This document shows, piece by piece, positions 18,399-27,273 of a stretch of DNA of 64,000 nt. Source of the stretch: Solibacillus daqui (GTDB taxonomy: Bacteria; Bacillota; Bacilli; Bacillales_A; Planococcaceae). The position numbers were made by a program, and so were the translations under genes. Each line of letters begins with the position of its first letter. The first letter of the stretch is position 1. The stretch spans positions 2,039,501 to 2,103,500 of the forward strand of contig NZ_CP114887.1 in the NCBI RefSeq assembly GCF_028747805.1, given 5' to 3'. The notes under the pieces are model-generated. The model was not told the DNA's origin. It made no database searches and saw only the letters and a list, made by a program, of their open reading frames with translations.

Positions 18399-19580
18399 AT
18401 GAATCAAAAAAATATAGGAAGTAAACTACTAATTTTATTAGCAATCTTTCTGGTATCTATAAACTTGCGACCTTCAGTAACGTCTGTTGGACCAATTTTA
18501 TCTACAATTAGTGAGGCACTTAATGTTTCAAGCACACAAATGAGCTTATTAACGTCGATCCCAGTTTTCTGCATGGGGTTATTTGCACCACTTGCTGTAC
18601 CATTTCAAAAAAAATTCGGTTATAAATGGTCGATTACACTATTATTGGTGTTGATCGGTGTTGCAACGTTAGCACGTATCATTTTTTCAAGCTATAGCGC
18701 ACTGGTAGTTACAAGCTTTTTAGCTGGTTTTGCAATTGCAATTATTAGTCCGATGATCAATGCTTTCATAAAAGAAAAATTCCCAACAAAAATAGCGCCG
18801 GTTATTGGGCTATATTCATTTGCGATTGGCTTTGGTGCGACATTAAGCTCAGGCTTTACCGGAATTTTTTACGAAAGTTTTGAAGGTAACTGGGCATTAG
18901 CACTTGGAGTATGGGGCGTACTTGCACTTGTCGCAATGATTAGCTGGTTACTTACTGTCGATTCAGGACAAGCGAAACTGGCGCAAAAAGCTTCTACAGA
19001 GCCTGCACGTAATCCATGGAAAAACGGGCTTGCCTGGACAATATTAATATACTTTGGTTTTCAAACGTCGTTGTTCTTTAGCTTAACGACATGGTTAGTA
19101 TCGATTGCAGAAGAGCAGGGGATGAGCTTACTTACAGCAGGTTCTGTATTAACATTAATGACGATAGTGCAATTAGTTGGTAATATTGTAATTCCATCAA
19201 TGATTAACAAATTCCCAAATCGTATTGCGTGGCTATTTGGATTAGTCTTAATGGGATTAATTGGCTCAGTATTCTTCTTTATCGATGTTAATTGGGCGAT
19301 TTGGGTTGGCACGATTATTTACGGGGCAGTTTTAAGTGGATTATTTCCAATTGGCTTAATGCTGCCACTTGATGAAGCGAAAAATAATCAAGAGGCAAAT
19401 GAATGGAGTTCAATGGTGCTTTCAGGCGGCTTTATGATGAGCGCGGTTATACCTCTTGTCATTGGTTATGTATTCGACATAACTGGAAATCACTTTATAA
19501 CTAAGCTAATTTTCGTAACTTTATTCATTCTGATGTCAATTTCGATTTTCGTAATGCAAAAAATGAAGAAATCCTTATAA
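18399..19580 (+). CDS. MFS transporter, CynX/NimT-like
   Basis: A 393-aa twelve-helix major facilitator. The N-terminal signature SINLRPSVTSVGPILSTISEAL is typical of the CynX/NimT/YycB branch (cyanate, nitroimidazole or anion-related transport or efflux). AAAGAGGATAGGC lies before the ATG. Length is normal. The substrate cannot be told from sequence. Monocistronic with a short terminator. Confidence 0.88.
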   Translation: MNQKNIGSKLLILLAIFLVSINLRPSVTSVGPILSTISEALNVSSTQMSLLTSIPVFCMGLFAPLAVPFQKKFGYKWSITLLLVLIGVATLARIIFSSYSALVVTSFLAGFAIAIISPMINAFIKEKFPTKIAPVIGLYSFAIGFGATLSSGFTGIFYESFEGNWALALGVWGVLALVAMISWLLTVDSGQAKLAQKASTEPARNPWKNGLAWTILIYFGFQTSLFFSLTTWLVSIAEEQGMSLLTAGSVLTLMTIVQLVGNIVIPSMINKFPNRIAWLFGLVLMGLIGSVFFFIDVNWAIWVGTIIYGAVLSGLFPIGLMLPLDEAKNNQEANEWSSMVLSGGFMMSAVIPLVIGYVFDITGNHFITKLIFVTLFILMSISIFVMQKMKKSL

Positions 19581-19585
19581 TGAGT

Positions 19586-19615
19586 AAGTAGTCGAGTATT
19601 CGGCTACTTTTTAAT
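19586..19615 (+). terminator. Terminator of the MFS gene
   Basis: AAGTAGTCGAGTATTCGGCTACTT followed by TTTAATTTT; the stem is short, so moderate strength. Confidence 0.6.
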
Positions 19616-19624
19616 TTTGAACAG

Positions 19625-19649
19625 AATTAAGTTTACATAATCTTATTAT
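19625..19649 (-). repeat. dif-like 25-bp motif, copy 1
   Basis: A 25-bp motif identical to 23070-23094 and, over 21 bp, to the reverse complement at 40949-40969. It contains AGTTTACATAA, the reverse complement of the XerD arm TTATGTAAACT of the B. subtilis dif site as I recall it, followed by a 6-bp spacer TCTTAT. It lies 17 bp before the start of the lipoprotein gene at 19666. Confidence 0.7.
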
Positions 19650-19665
19650 TGTAAAGGAGAACATT

Positions 19666-20790
19666 GTGAAAAAATTCATATTAATTTGTATTGTGTTGTT
19701 TCTTGCAGCCTGCTCGGATTCAACTGAAAAGGCAACATGGGTAGCACAAAATATCCCGAATGAAAAAAAGGAACTAGCACCGACGTATCCAGCTGAAGTA
19801 GCTGTCTATTCACCAAATGTAAACACAATTGGACAGATCATTAAGCAAAAAGAGCGCGAAAAATGGATTTTAGTTAATGCTCAAGACGTTGCAGGGCATC
19901 CTAATGTTCTTGTACATAATAGTTTGCTAACACTTGGAGAAATTGTAGCAGTTGATGAAGTCAACAATATTTCACTCATCCATATCAGAAATAGTACTAA
20001 ATTTGAAGTTGCAGAAATTGTGCCGTATACAACAACAAGAAACGGTGGGCAAGTTACGGCAACCTCTCAGCAAATTGAAGCACTCCTTCAACAAGCAATA
20101 GATGAACCGATTGACTGGCAGCAGCGCTATGAGAAAAACCGAACATTACTTCAAGAGTTAGATCGCGAGCCGCATGAAAATTTCACAACACACTATAACA
20201 AAAACATATTTACGTATAATAGCGACGAACTAAAGTATGCCGCAAATCAGTTTATCAACAAGCTTAATACAGCTATTGATAAACACTATTATGATGAGCT
20301 TAATCTACTTATTAGTTCAGATGATGTGAAAGAGGAAATGACGTATGTAACAAGCCCTATTAATGGTTTTAAAATTAAAGAAGCAAAAAGAGAAGGTGTC
20401 TATTATTTTGTAAATGGAGTAGATGAAAACAAAGAGGAAGTTCGATTAACATTTATTCTTGAAGACCAATTATATAAACTAATTGGCGCGAATATTATCA
20501 ACACAGATGCCTTAATAGATGAAAAGGTCGTTACGATTGACGTTATCGAACAAAAAAAGCTGAGTGAAGTACCAGCACTTGAAATGTTTGCAAACAAGCA
20601 TCTTACAAATATTAAAATTAAAACAACAGACTTAACTTGGCAACTTTCGTATAAAGATAACAAAATTGCAGTTCAAAAAGATGGCGAAGCGAGCTATAGC
20701 TGTAATGAAGCCCTAATTCAGAATAATCAATTCACAATAATCGGCTGTGGTCCACAAAATGCAAGTGTACCACTTGTGAAATTGAAGTAA
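19666..20790 (+). CDS. Lipoprotein with a degenerate trypsin-like N-terminal domain
   Basis: A 374-aa surface lipoprotein. GTG start behind AAAGGAGAACATT; lipobox FLAAC with Cys at residue 16. Residues about 45-130 (VAVYSPNVNTIGQII...EKWILVNAQDVAGHPNVLVHN...LGEIVAVDEVNNISLIHIRN) follow the strand order of HtrA/S1C proteases, but the catalytic His position (usually TNxHVV) reads NAQDVA, and no GNSGGP-like Ser motif is seen. So it is at most a dead protease fold (inference). Residues about 195-265 resemble an NTF2-like segment. A Cys pair (YSCNEA, IIGCGPQ) near the C-terminus may form a disulfide. Confidence 0.75.
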   Translation: MKKFILICIVLFLAACSDSTEKATWVAQNIPNEKKELAPTYPAEVAVYSPNVNTIGQIIKQKEREKWILVNAQDVAGHPNVLVHNSLLTLGEIVAVDEVNNISLIHIRNSTKFEVAEIVPYTTTRNGGQVTATSQQIEALLQQAIDEPIDWQQRYEKNRTLLQELDREPHENFTTHYNKNIFTYNSDELKYAANQFINKLNTAIDKHYYDELNLLISSDDVKEEMTYVTSPINGFKIKEAKREGVYYFVNGVDENKEEVRLTFILEDQLYKLIGANIINTDALIDEKVVTIDVIEQKKLSEVPALEMFANKHLTNIKIKTTDLTWQLSYKDNKIAVQKDGEASYSCNEALIQNNQFTIIGCGPQNASVPLVKLK

Positions 20791-20796
20791 TACCAG

Positions 20797-20826
20797 GAGA
20801 GATTTGCAACATTGCAAGTCTCTTTA
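20797..20826 (+). terminator. Probable terminator of the lipoprotein gene
   Basis: AGAGATTTGCAA / TTGCAAGTCTCT stem followed by TTTAAT; the T tail is short. Confidence 0.55.
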
Positions 20827-20994
20827 ATCAATAATAACATATTATCCGACACTATATTATTGATTAATTAATCTAAAAAAAGCTAACAAGGCAATAACAA
20901 ATCAGCATGAACTAATCAAATATATGCAACTATATTTGGAAATTTTAGTTACACTATAATAGATACAAGAAAAAACAAAAGGGGCGTATACAAA

Positions 20995-21669
20995 TTGAAC
21001 ATTGCTATCATTTTTGATATGGACGGAACATTATTTCAAACAAATCGAATTTTAGAACCTGCACTTGAAGTCACTTTTCAGCAATTACGTGAAATGGGAT
21101 TATGGGAAGGCATTACTCCATTAGAAAAATATCGTGACATTATGGGCGTGCCACTAACAGTCGTGTGGGAAACGTTATGTCCACACCATACAACTGAAAT
21201 GCGTGATAATACTAATCGTATTTTCCAAAGTGCACTTATTAAACTGATTGAAACAGGAAGTGGCGCTTTGTATGAAGGTGTCGAATATACACTAGAAAAA
21301 TTAGAGCAAGACTATCCATTATTCATTGCTAGCAATGGACAAACAGCTTATTTACAAGCAATTGTAGAATACTACCAATTATCACGTTGGATTAAAGGGG
21401 TTTATAGTATTGATCGAATCGCTTCAGGTAACAAATCTGAGCTTGTAGCGCTTGTCATAAAAGAACATAGTATCAAACAAGGATTTGTAGTTGGAGATCG
21501 TGCATCTGATATTAAAGCTGCTGCAGACAATCAACTAACATCAATTGGCGTAGATTTTGATTTTGCCCAGGAAAATGAACTGCAAAAGGCTGACTATGTA
21601 GTGAAACGATTTGAAGAAATTAATACTATCGTAAAAGATAAAACAAGCTACGAAAAATGGGAGGAATAA
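20995..21669 (+). CDS. HAD-superfamily hydrolase (phosphoglycolate phosphatase-like)
   Basis: A 224-aa haloacid-dehalogenase-type phosphatase. Motif I DMDGTLF at residues 8-14 (nucleophile Asp8), motif II IASNG, motif III Lys in SGNKSELV, and motif IV GDRASDIKAAADN. A helical cap lies between motifs I and II. TTG start (20995) behind AAAGGGGCGTATACAAA; a TATAAT -10 box is at 20956-20961. It ends 4 bp before the deleted serine-hydrolase gene, so the two probably formed one operon. The substrate is unknown. Confidence 0.88.
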   Translation: MNIAIIFDMDGTLFQTNRILEPALEVTFQQLREMGLWEGITPLEKYRDIMGVPLTVVWETLCPHHTTEMRDNTNRIFQSALIKLIETGSGALYEGVEYTLEKLEQDYPLFIASNGQTAYLQAIVEYYQLSRWIKGVYSIDRIASGNKSELVALVIKEHSIKQGFVVGDRASDIKAAADNQLTSIGVDFDFAQENELQKADYVVKRFEEINTIVKDKTSYEKWEE

Positions 21670-21673
21670 CGAA

Positions 21674-22091
21674 TTGGTTAAAGAAATAATAAAGGCATTT
21701 GAAAATACATACAAAACATTAAATTGTACTGTTGCAGCACTAATTCTATATCAAAATAATGAATTGAAAATAGAAAAATATTGGGGCTATCAAAGTGCAA
21801 AAGAGGATGCGAGAGCGGTTCAAGCAGATACGAAATTCCATCTTGCATCATGCCGTAAAAGTTATATAGCTTTTGCTGTGGCCTATGCGTTACATGGAGG
21901 TTTTATCCGTTCTCTAGATGAAGAAATACTTCAATATCTACCATCTAGCCAACAGCTTACGGTGTATAATGATTCCAAGCGAAAATATTGTAGCAGTACG
22001 TGCGTTTAATAGTTTTGGTAATCCAAAAGGCTATGATTATCTACGTGATGTGAAAGACTTTGGAAACGTAATTGTACAATGTTTTCAATAG
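21674..22091 (+). pseudogene. Serine hydrolase (beta-lactamase class C-like), internally deleted and frame-shifted
   Basis: The first 98 codons are a normal beta-lactamase-family N-terminus, including the SxxK-type active site in FHLASCRKSYIAFAVAYALH. After SSQQLTVYND the frame runs into unrelated sequence. In another frame from 21969 the C-terminal end of the same kind of protein appears (IPSENIVAVRAFNSFGNP, then KGYDYLRDVKDFGNVI), ending at TAG 22089-22091. About half the gene is missing, so the product cannot be active. The ribosome site GGGAGGAATAACGAA remains. This is an internal deletion, not a simple frameshift. Confidence 0.85.
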
Positions 22092-22112
22092 ATAGATGGA
22101 TGTAAATTAATA

Positions 22113-22140
22113 TTGACATGAAACCAAATGGTTTTATATT
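22113..22140 (+). promoter_or_regulatory. Promoter with embedded palindromic operator for the SRPBCC-arsR operon
   Basis: TTGACA (22113-22118), 16-bp spacer, TATATT (22135-22140). The spacer is filled by the palindrome AAACCA-AA-TGGTTT (22121-22134). An ArsR-type repressor encoded by the second gene of the operon could bind here and block the polymerase (inference). Confidence 0.7.
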
Positions 22141-22163
22141 AGAAGAGAAAAGTAGGGGAATTA

Positions 22164-22583
22164 ATGGGAAAAACATTACAAGATATAAAACAGACAGTTG
22201 TCATTGAAGCACAGATTCAAAAGGTATGGGAACAAGTATCTACTGCTGAGGGCATTGCATCATGGTTCATGCCTAATGATTTTCTAGCACAAGTAGGACA
22301 TGAATTCCATTTTCAATCACCTTTTGGACCTTCACCTTGTAAAGTAATAGAAATCAAGCCCCCAAATCGTCTTTCTTTTTCATGGGATGTGGAAGGATGG
22401 TTTGTTACCTTTATTTTAAAAGAGCTGGGAGAAAAAACTGAGTTCACACTTATTCATGGCGGTTGGAAACAGTCAGATGAACTTATAGGGAAAGCGAACG
22501 AAAAGGCTTCGGTTATTCACGATAGAATGTCTGGTGGCTGGATTAACATCATCGGAAATCTTCGTAAGTCATTGGAGAGCTAA
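22164..22583 (+). CDS. SRPBCC (AHSA1/START-like) domain protein
   Basis: A 139-aa single-domain ligand-binding protein of the AHSA1 branch: [26 protein letters not shown], then [21 protein letters not shown], and a C-terminal helix with [15 protein letters not shown]. Starts at ATG behind GTAGGGGAATTA. The stop codon directly precedes the ATG of the ArsR gene (TAAATG), so the two are coupled. Such SRPBCC-ArsR pairs are common in Bacillota; the ligand is unknown. Confidence 0.9.
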   Translation: MGKTLQDIKQTVVIEAQIQKVWEQVSTAEGIASWFMPNDFLAQVGHEFHFQSPFGPSPCKVIEIKPPNRLSFSWDVEGWFVTFILKELGEKTEFTLIHGGWKQSDELIGKANEKASVIHDRMSGGWINIIGNLRKSLES

Positions 22584-22958
22584 ATGTCCGCATCTCAACA
22601 AAAGTATGATGTATTTCAAGCGATTGCTGACCCAACGCGAAGAGAAGTTCTAAGATTACTTGCAGAAAAAGAATTACCTATTTCAGAAATTACATCCCAT
22701 TTCCCGATTAGTCGTACCGCAATTGCCAAACATCTCCGCATTCTTTCAGAAGCTGAACTAGTAAGTGGACATAAGGTAGGAAGAGAAAAAATATTCCGAC
22801 TGCATCCTGAACCGTTAATGGAACTAAAGCAATGGCTTGCTTTTTACGAGCAATTCTGGGAAAACAAACTTTCTATATTGAAGCATATTGTAGAAGGTCA
22901 CGGGGAAAATAGGCTGAAAGTGATAAAATCTGAAACTAAAGAAGACCGGCATATTTAA
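22584..22958 (+). CDS. ArsR-family transcriptional regulator
   Basis: A 124-aa winged-helix repressor. FQAIADPTRREVLRLLAEKELPISEI and the recognition helix FPISRTAIAKHLRILSEAELVSGHKVGREKIFRLHPEPL are typical of the SdpR/YdfF branch. No metal-binding Cys pair, so it probably senses something other than As/Cd or is a metal-independent partner of the SRPBCC protein. Likely autoregulator through the palindrome at 22121-22134. Its last codons form the left arm of the terminator. Confidence 0.92.
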   Translation: MSASQQKYDVFQAIADPTRREVLRLLAEKELPISEITSHFPISRTAIAKHLRILSEAELVSGHKVGREKIFRLHPEPLMELKQWLAFYEQFWENKLSILKHIVEGHGENRLKVIKSETKEDRHI

Positions 22959-22973
22959 TTGCCGGTCTTCTTA
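22941..22973 (+). terminator. Terminator overlapping the end of the ArsR gene
   Basis: GAAGACCGGC-A / T-GCCGGTCTTC (22941-22970) with a short T tail; the left arm is inside the coding region. Confidence 0.85.
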
Positions 22974-23018
22974 ATGTCTCAAATAGTAAAATGGGTTCCC
23001 GTCGAAAATAAGTAACAC

Positions 23019-23054
23019 TGAGGAAATCTATCTTTTGTAACGGATTTCCTCAGT
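23019..23054. repeat. Inverted repeat
   Basis: CTGAGGAAATC / GATTTCCTCAG with a 13-nt loop. No T run follows, so it is not a classical terminator. It lies just before dif-like copy 2. Confidence 0.5.
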
Positions 23055-23069
23055 ATTGGATTTTAATAA

Positions 23070-23094
23070 AATTAAGTTTACATAATCTTATTAT
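23070..23094 (-). repeat. dif-like 25-bp motif, copy 2
   Basis: Identical over 25 bp to 19625-19649 and in the same direction; 3.4 kb apart. The bases after the spacer (XerC-arm side) differ between copies. Confidence 0.7.
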
Positions 23095-23108
23095 GTTTCA
23101 TACTTATT

Positions 23109-23242
23109 CGTAATCTTGATGGCTATCACTATGAAATGGCAACGATATGAAAAGATTGGTTATTACTTGAAGTTGTACAAAATGAGGAATTACAAAACTT
23201 TACAGCATTATATCGTACAAATCACTTACTTATACAAAAGTA
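23109..23242 (+). pseudogene. Coding remnant beside dif-like copy 2
   Basis: The frame reads RNLDGYHYEMATI, a TGA stop, then KDWLLLEVVQNEELQNFTAL and YRTNHLLIQK before TAA. It looks like the C-terminal end of a globular protein with one in-frame stop and no start. Family not recognised. Confidence 0.3.
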
Positions 23243-23320
23243 ACTTTCTCAACATATACATAGAATTTCTTCTGTACTAATGTATAATTTGAAAAGAGAT
23301 AACATTCAACAGGGGGCATC

Positions 23321-25189
23321 ATGAAAAATAAAAAACTACTCTTAACTATCGCTATTTTGGCGGTATTCATTACAGCAATATGTGTTATTTATGTGATTAC
23401 CAAACCAAAAATATTAAAACAATCATACGCAACACCGATCACACTTCAAACATTTGATAACGAATATGATGTCATTGTTATTGGGGGGGAACCAGAGGGA
23501 GTTGCTGCAGCGGTAATGGCTGCCCGTAGTGGTTCGAAGACATTGTTAATCGAAAAGCGCGAAGATTTAGGCGGCCTGTATACATTTGGTATGCTCAATT
23601 TTCTAGATATCCCCAAAAGTGTAAACCAAAAAAGCATTAGCCGAGGCGTATATGAGGATTGGCACAAATTAGTTGGAAACGGCAACGGATTTGATATTCA
23701 AGATGCAAAGGCAGCTTTTAAACAACTCGTTTATGCTGAAGAAAACTTAACATTAGCAGTCAATACAACTGTTAATAACCCAGTGATGCACAAAAATACC
23801 GTAACCGGAGTCGAAATTGAAAACGAATATGGGGCTTTTTCTATAAAAGGGAAAGTGTTTATCGATGCCACTCAAGATGCAGATTTTGCAGTAATGGCAC
23901 AGGTTCCATACTTTTTAGGTGGTAAAGATATTGGCATAGAAGATAAGAAAATGGCTGTTACTTTAATGCTTCATTTAAAAAATGTTGATTGGCGTGGTGT
24001 TAAAAAGGCCGCGAAATCTGAAAAATTTGGCCCTGCAACTGTAACGCGTTCTGTTGCTTGGGGATTTTCAGAACTACATGATATGTATCAGCCTGTAGAA
24101 AGCAATACACGCTTACGAGGCTTGAATTTAGTAAAACAAGACGAGGATTATTATATTAATGCCTTACAAATTTTTGATGTCGATGGGGTGAATGAAGCAG
24201 CAAAATTGGCAGCAATTGAAAAAGGAAAACGTGAAACACTACATATTGTCGATTATTTGCGCAAAGAATTTAGCGGATTTGAAAATGCTGAAATTGTCAG
24301 TTATCCAACTGAGCTATACGTTCGTGAAACAAGACATATTTTAGCAGAATACCAACTTCCGATGTCAGATATTTGGACAAACATGGATCATTGGGACAAT
24401 ATAGGGTATGGTGCTTATCCAGTGGATGTCCAAGCACAAACTCCACAGGATTATGGCTATGTCTTATCAACGCCAGAACAATATGCGATTCCGTTTCGTT
24501 CGCTAGTGCCATTAGAAATTGATGGACTACTCGTTGTAGGACGTTCTTCAGGCTATTCGTCTCTAGCAGCTGGGAGTGCACGTATAGTCCCAACTGGAAT
24601 GGTGACGGGCGATGCAGCTGGCATTGCAGCTTCACTTGCTATTCTTGAAGGGATTACGGTCAGAGAATTAAGTAAGGATGAAGAGTTAATTGAACAGTTG
24701 CGCACTAATTTGAAACAGCACGGTGCATTTGTCGATCATATAACTTCTACTTACCCTTATCAGGATGAATGGTTCGATCAATCTATTCAATTGTTAATGG
24801 ATTATGGATTAGTAGTTGCAGGCTATGATAATGAATTGCCGATTGAAAAAGAAGTATCCACGCATAATTTTATGAATATGTTAATGAGCGCATCGAAACG
24901 AATGGCATTAGAAAGTTCAGCCGCATACAGTGACCAGCTACAAATAAGCTATGATGTTTTATGTAGTAGAGAAAATAGACCGCTCGATTTACTGGAAGCA
25001 AGTGACATTTTATCGTTTATTTATCTAAATGATTCAACGTCAAAAGACAATTGGGCTAGCCTAATTGATGCGGAAGTAATTAGTGAAAAAACTGCTAAAC
25101 AAATCGAAGCAACAAATCATCCTTTAACTATGAAGGAACTTTACGCGATTTGTGCAGATGTAATGCGCTATATGGAGTCTCGCGAGTAA
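23321..25189 (+). CDS. Exported/anchored FAD-dependent oxidoreductase with an SLH-like C-terminus
   Basis: A 622-aa protein. An N-terminal hydrophobic segment (residues 5-25, LLLTIAILAVFITAICVIYVI) works as signal or anchor. A Rossmann dinucleotide site VIVIGGEPEGVAAAVMAARSG follows (about 51-71), then a GGLYTFGMLNFLD flavin region and GLLVVGRSSGYSSLAAGSARIVPTGMVTGDAAGIAA, typical of FAD_oxidored (PF12831) proteins. Residues about 490-540 (DEWFDQSIQLLMDYGLVVAGYD...EVSTHNFMNMLMSAS) follow the SLH-repeat pattern, suggesting wall attachment (inference). Substrate unknown. Start ATG follows AACAGGGGGCATC. Confidence 0.82.
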   Translation: MKNKKLLLTIAILAVFITAICVIYVITKPKILKQSYATPITLQTFDNEYDVIVIGGEPEGVAAAVMAARSGSKTLLIEKREDLGGLYTFGMLNFLDIPKSVNQKSISRGVYEDWHKLVGNGNGFDIQDAKAAFKQLVYAEENLTLAVNTTVNNPVMHKNTVTGVEIENEYGAFSIKGKVFIDATQDADFAVMAQVPYFLGGKDIGIEDKKMAVTLMLHLKNVDWRGVKKAAKSEKFGPATVTRSVAWGFSELHDMYQPVESNTRLRGLNLVKQDEDYYINALQIFDVDGVNEAAKLAAIEKGKRETLHIVDYLRKEFSGFENAEIVSYPTELYVRETRHILAEYQLPMSDIWTNMDHWDNIGYGAYPVDVQAQTPQDYGYVLSTPEQYAIPFRSLVPLEIDGLLVVGRSSGYSSLAAGSARIVPTGMVTGDAAGIAASLAILEGITVRELSKDEELIEQLRTNLKQHGAFVDHITSTYPYQDEWFDQSIQLLMDYGLVVAGYDNELPIEKEVSTHNFMNMLMSASKRMALESSAAYSDQLQISYDVLCSRENRPLDLLEASDILSFIYLNDSTSKDNWASLIDAEVISEKTAKQIEATNHPLTMKELYAICADVMRYMESRE

Positions 25190-25242
25190 TATCTGGATTT
25201 AACAAAAGTGCATAAAAAGCTGGACAAATAATGTCCCATACG

Positions 25243-25284
25243 AAAAGCCACAAACGCTGATTTAATAAAGTTTGTGGCTTTTTC
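25243..25284 (+). terminator. Terminator of the FAD oxidoreductase gene
   Basis: AAAGCCACAAAC / GTTTGTGGCTTT stem with TTT. Nearly the same stem sequence as the odhB terminator arm. Confidence 0.88.
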
Positions 25285-25509
25285 TATACAGCTTTGAGGA
25301 TATAAATCCCTGATAAATAGAGAACAAATCTCTTAAGTTGGAGTATTAAGTCTTTTAACGTTCCATTCAATATTTACTCACATTGAGTAATTTCACTGCT
25401 AAAACCGATCAGTTGCAGACTACTTACTTTTGGTGGGCTACCGTATGTACGCTTTTACGAACAAGTATTTCCATGTATAATAAGCTAACAGCACTATTCG
25501 GGAGGTATT

Positions 25510-27273
25510 ATGAATACACAAGCATTGCAACATTTAAAAACATATTTTGGTTATGACTCATTTCGACCTGGCCAAACACAAATAATTGAAAGCGTACTAG
25601 AAAGCAAAGATACGCTCGTGATTATGCCCACTGGTGGTGGGAAATCATTATGCTATCAAATCCCAGCACTATGTCTAGATGGGACAACACTTGTTATTTC
25701 TCCACTTATTTCACTTATGAAAGACCAAGTAGACATGCTTACGAATAGTGGAATTCCAGCAGCATTTATTAATAGCTCGCTAAGCTTTGATGAAGTACAA
25801 GACGTTTTATACGCGGTACGTAGCGGCAAAATTAAGCTATTATATATAGCACCAGAGCGTTTAGAAAATGAGCGCTTTTGTATGGAATTATCGCAAATAA
25901 AAGTACCACTATTAGCCATTGATGAAGCGCATTGTATTTCGCACTGGGGACATGATTTCCGCCCAAGCTATCGAACGATTCAAGGATTAGCAAATTTATG
26001 GGAGCAAAAGCCAACTGTGATCGCACTTACAGCAACGGCTACAGAAGAAGTAAGTGCGGATATTCAACAACTGCTGTCAATTGACGAAGAAAATACCTTC
26101 ATTACAGGCTTTGCACGTGAAAATTTAGCGTTTTCGGTATTGCTTGGTGAAAATAAAGAAGCCTACGTGAAGCAATATGTAAAAGCAAATTCTAATGAAG
26201 CCGGTATTATTTACGCAGCTACGCGAAAATCAGTAGAAGCCGTTTATGAAATGCTTTCGCGTGCAGGAGTTGCTGTTGCAAAATATCATGGAGGTATGTT
26301 TGAGGAAGACCGCACATATGAACAAAATCGCTTTTTAAACGATGAAGTACAAGTAATGGTCGCAACAAACGCCTTTGGAATGGGTATTAATAAAACGAAC
26401 GTGCGTTATGTGCTTCACTACAACATGCCACGCAATATGGAAAGCTATTATCAAGAGGCTGGTCGTGCAGGGCGAGATGGTTTAGAAAGTGAATGTATAC
26501 TGCTTTATGCATCATCTGATGAGCAAACGCAGCGCTTTTTAATCGATCAAGCGCAGGACCGTTCCCGCATTCCTTTAGAGCTAGAGAAACTACATAAGAT
26601 GATTGATTATTGTCATACTGAGCGTTGTTTACAAAGCTATATTATCGATTATTTTAGTGATCCAACGAGCTCAAATTGTGGTAAATGTGGCAACTGTACG
26701 GATGATCGGCCACAGCAAGATGTCACAACTGATGCACAAAAAGTTTTATCGTGTATTGTCCGCATGGGGCAAAAATTTGGTAAGCAGCTAACTGCCTCTG
26801 TTTTAGCTGGTTCACGAAGTAAGAAGGTAACAGACTTCAATTTTCACAAGCTACCGACATATGGTATTTTAAAAACGATGAATGCAAAGGAAATTGCCAG
26901 CTTTATTGAATTTTTGATTGCAGAAAAGTTAATTATTGTTCATAACGGTCAATTTCCGACACTTGCAATTTCAGATTTAGGGAAGGACGTATTGCTTGGC
27001 AAACACGCCGTACTCCGAAAACAGGCGCGTATTATTAAAGCGCAAGTAGATACTAATGATCCACTATTTGAAGTGCTACGCCAAATCCGTAAAGAAATCG
27101 CTGACCGTGAAAAAGTACCGCCTTTTGTTGTATTCTCGGATAAATCACTAAAAGATATGTGTATGCGTCGTCCAAAAAACAGCTCGCAATTTTTAGAAGT
27201 AAGCGGTGTTGGGGAAAGTAAACTCGAAAAATACGGGAAAACATTTATCGACGCTATTATTGCAAATTCGTAA
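25510..27273 (+). CDS. recQ: ATP-dependent DNA helicase RecQ
   Basis: A 587-aa 3'-5' helicase of recombinational repair. Walker A MPTGGGKSLCYQ (residues about 38-49), DEAH box IDEAHCISHWGHDFRPSY, motif VI QEAGRAGRDG, an RQC zinc site (CHTERC...CGKCGNC), and a C-terminal HRDC domain (about 510-585, DPLFEVLRQIRKEIADREKVPPFVVFSD). All motifs intact and normal length. ATG behind GGGAGGTATT. Monocistronic. Confidence 0.97.
   Translation: MNTQALQHLKTYFGYDSFRPGQTQIIESVLESKDTLVIMPTGGGKSLCYQIPALCLDGTTLVISPLISLMKDQVDMLTNSGIPAAFINSSLSFDEVQDVLYAVRSGKIKLLYIAPERLENERFCMELSQIKVPLLAIDEAHCISHWGHDFRPSYRTIQGLANLWEQKPTVIALTATATEEVSADIQQLLSIDEENTFITGFARENLAFSVLLGENKEAYVKQYVKANSNEAGIIYAATRKSVEAVYEMLSRAGVAVAKYHGGMFEEDRTYEQNRFLNDEVQVMVATNAFGMGINKTNVRYVLHYNMPRNMESYYQEAGRAGRDGLESECILLYASSDEQTQRFLIDQAQDRSRIPLELEKLHKMIDYCHTERCLQSYIIDYFSDPTSSNCGKCGNCTDDRPQQDVTTDAQKVLSCIVRMGQKFGKQLTASVLAGSRSKKVTDFNFHKLPTYGILKTMNAKEIASFIEFLIAEKLIIVHNGQFPTLAISDLGKDVLLGKHAVLRKQARIIKAQVDTNDPLFEVLRQIRKEIADREKVPPFVVFSDKSLKDMCMRRPKNSSQFLEVSGVGESKLEKYGKTFIDAIIANS

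Noticed and set aside
19585..19615. Possible phage or integron attachment site at the MFS terminator
   Set aside because: Only a short terminator stem; the real repeated motif starts further on at 19625.
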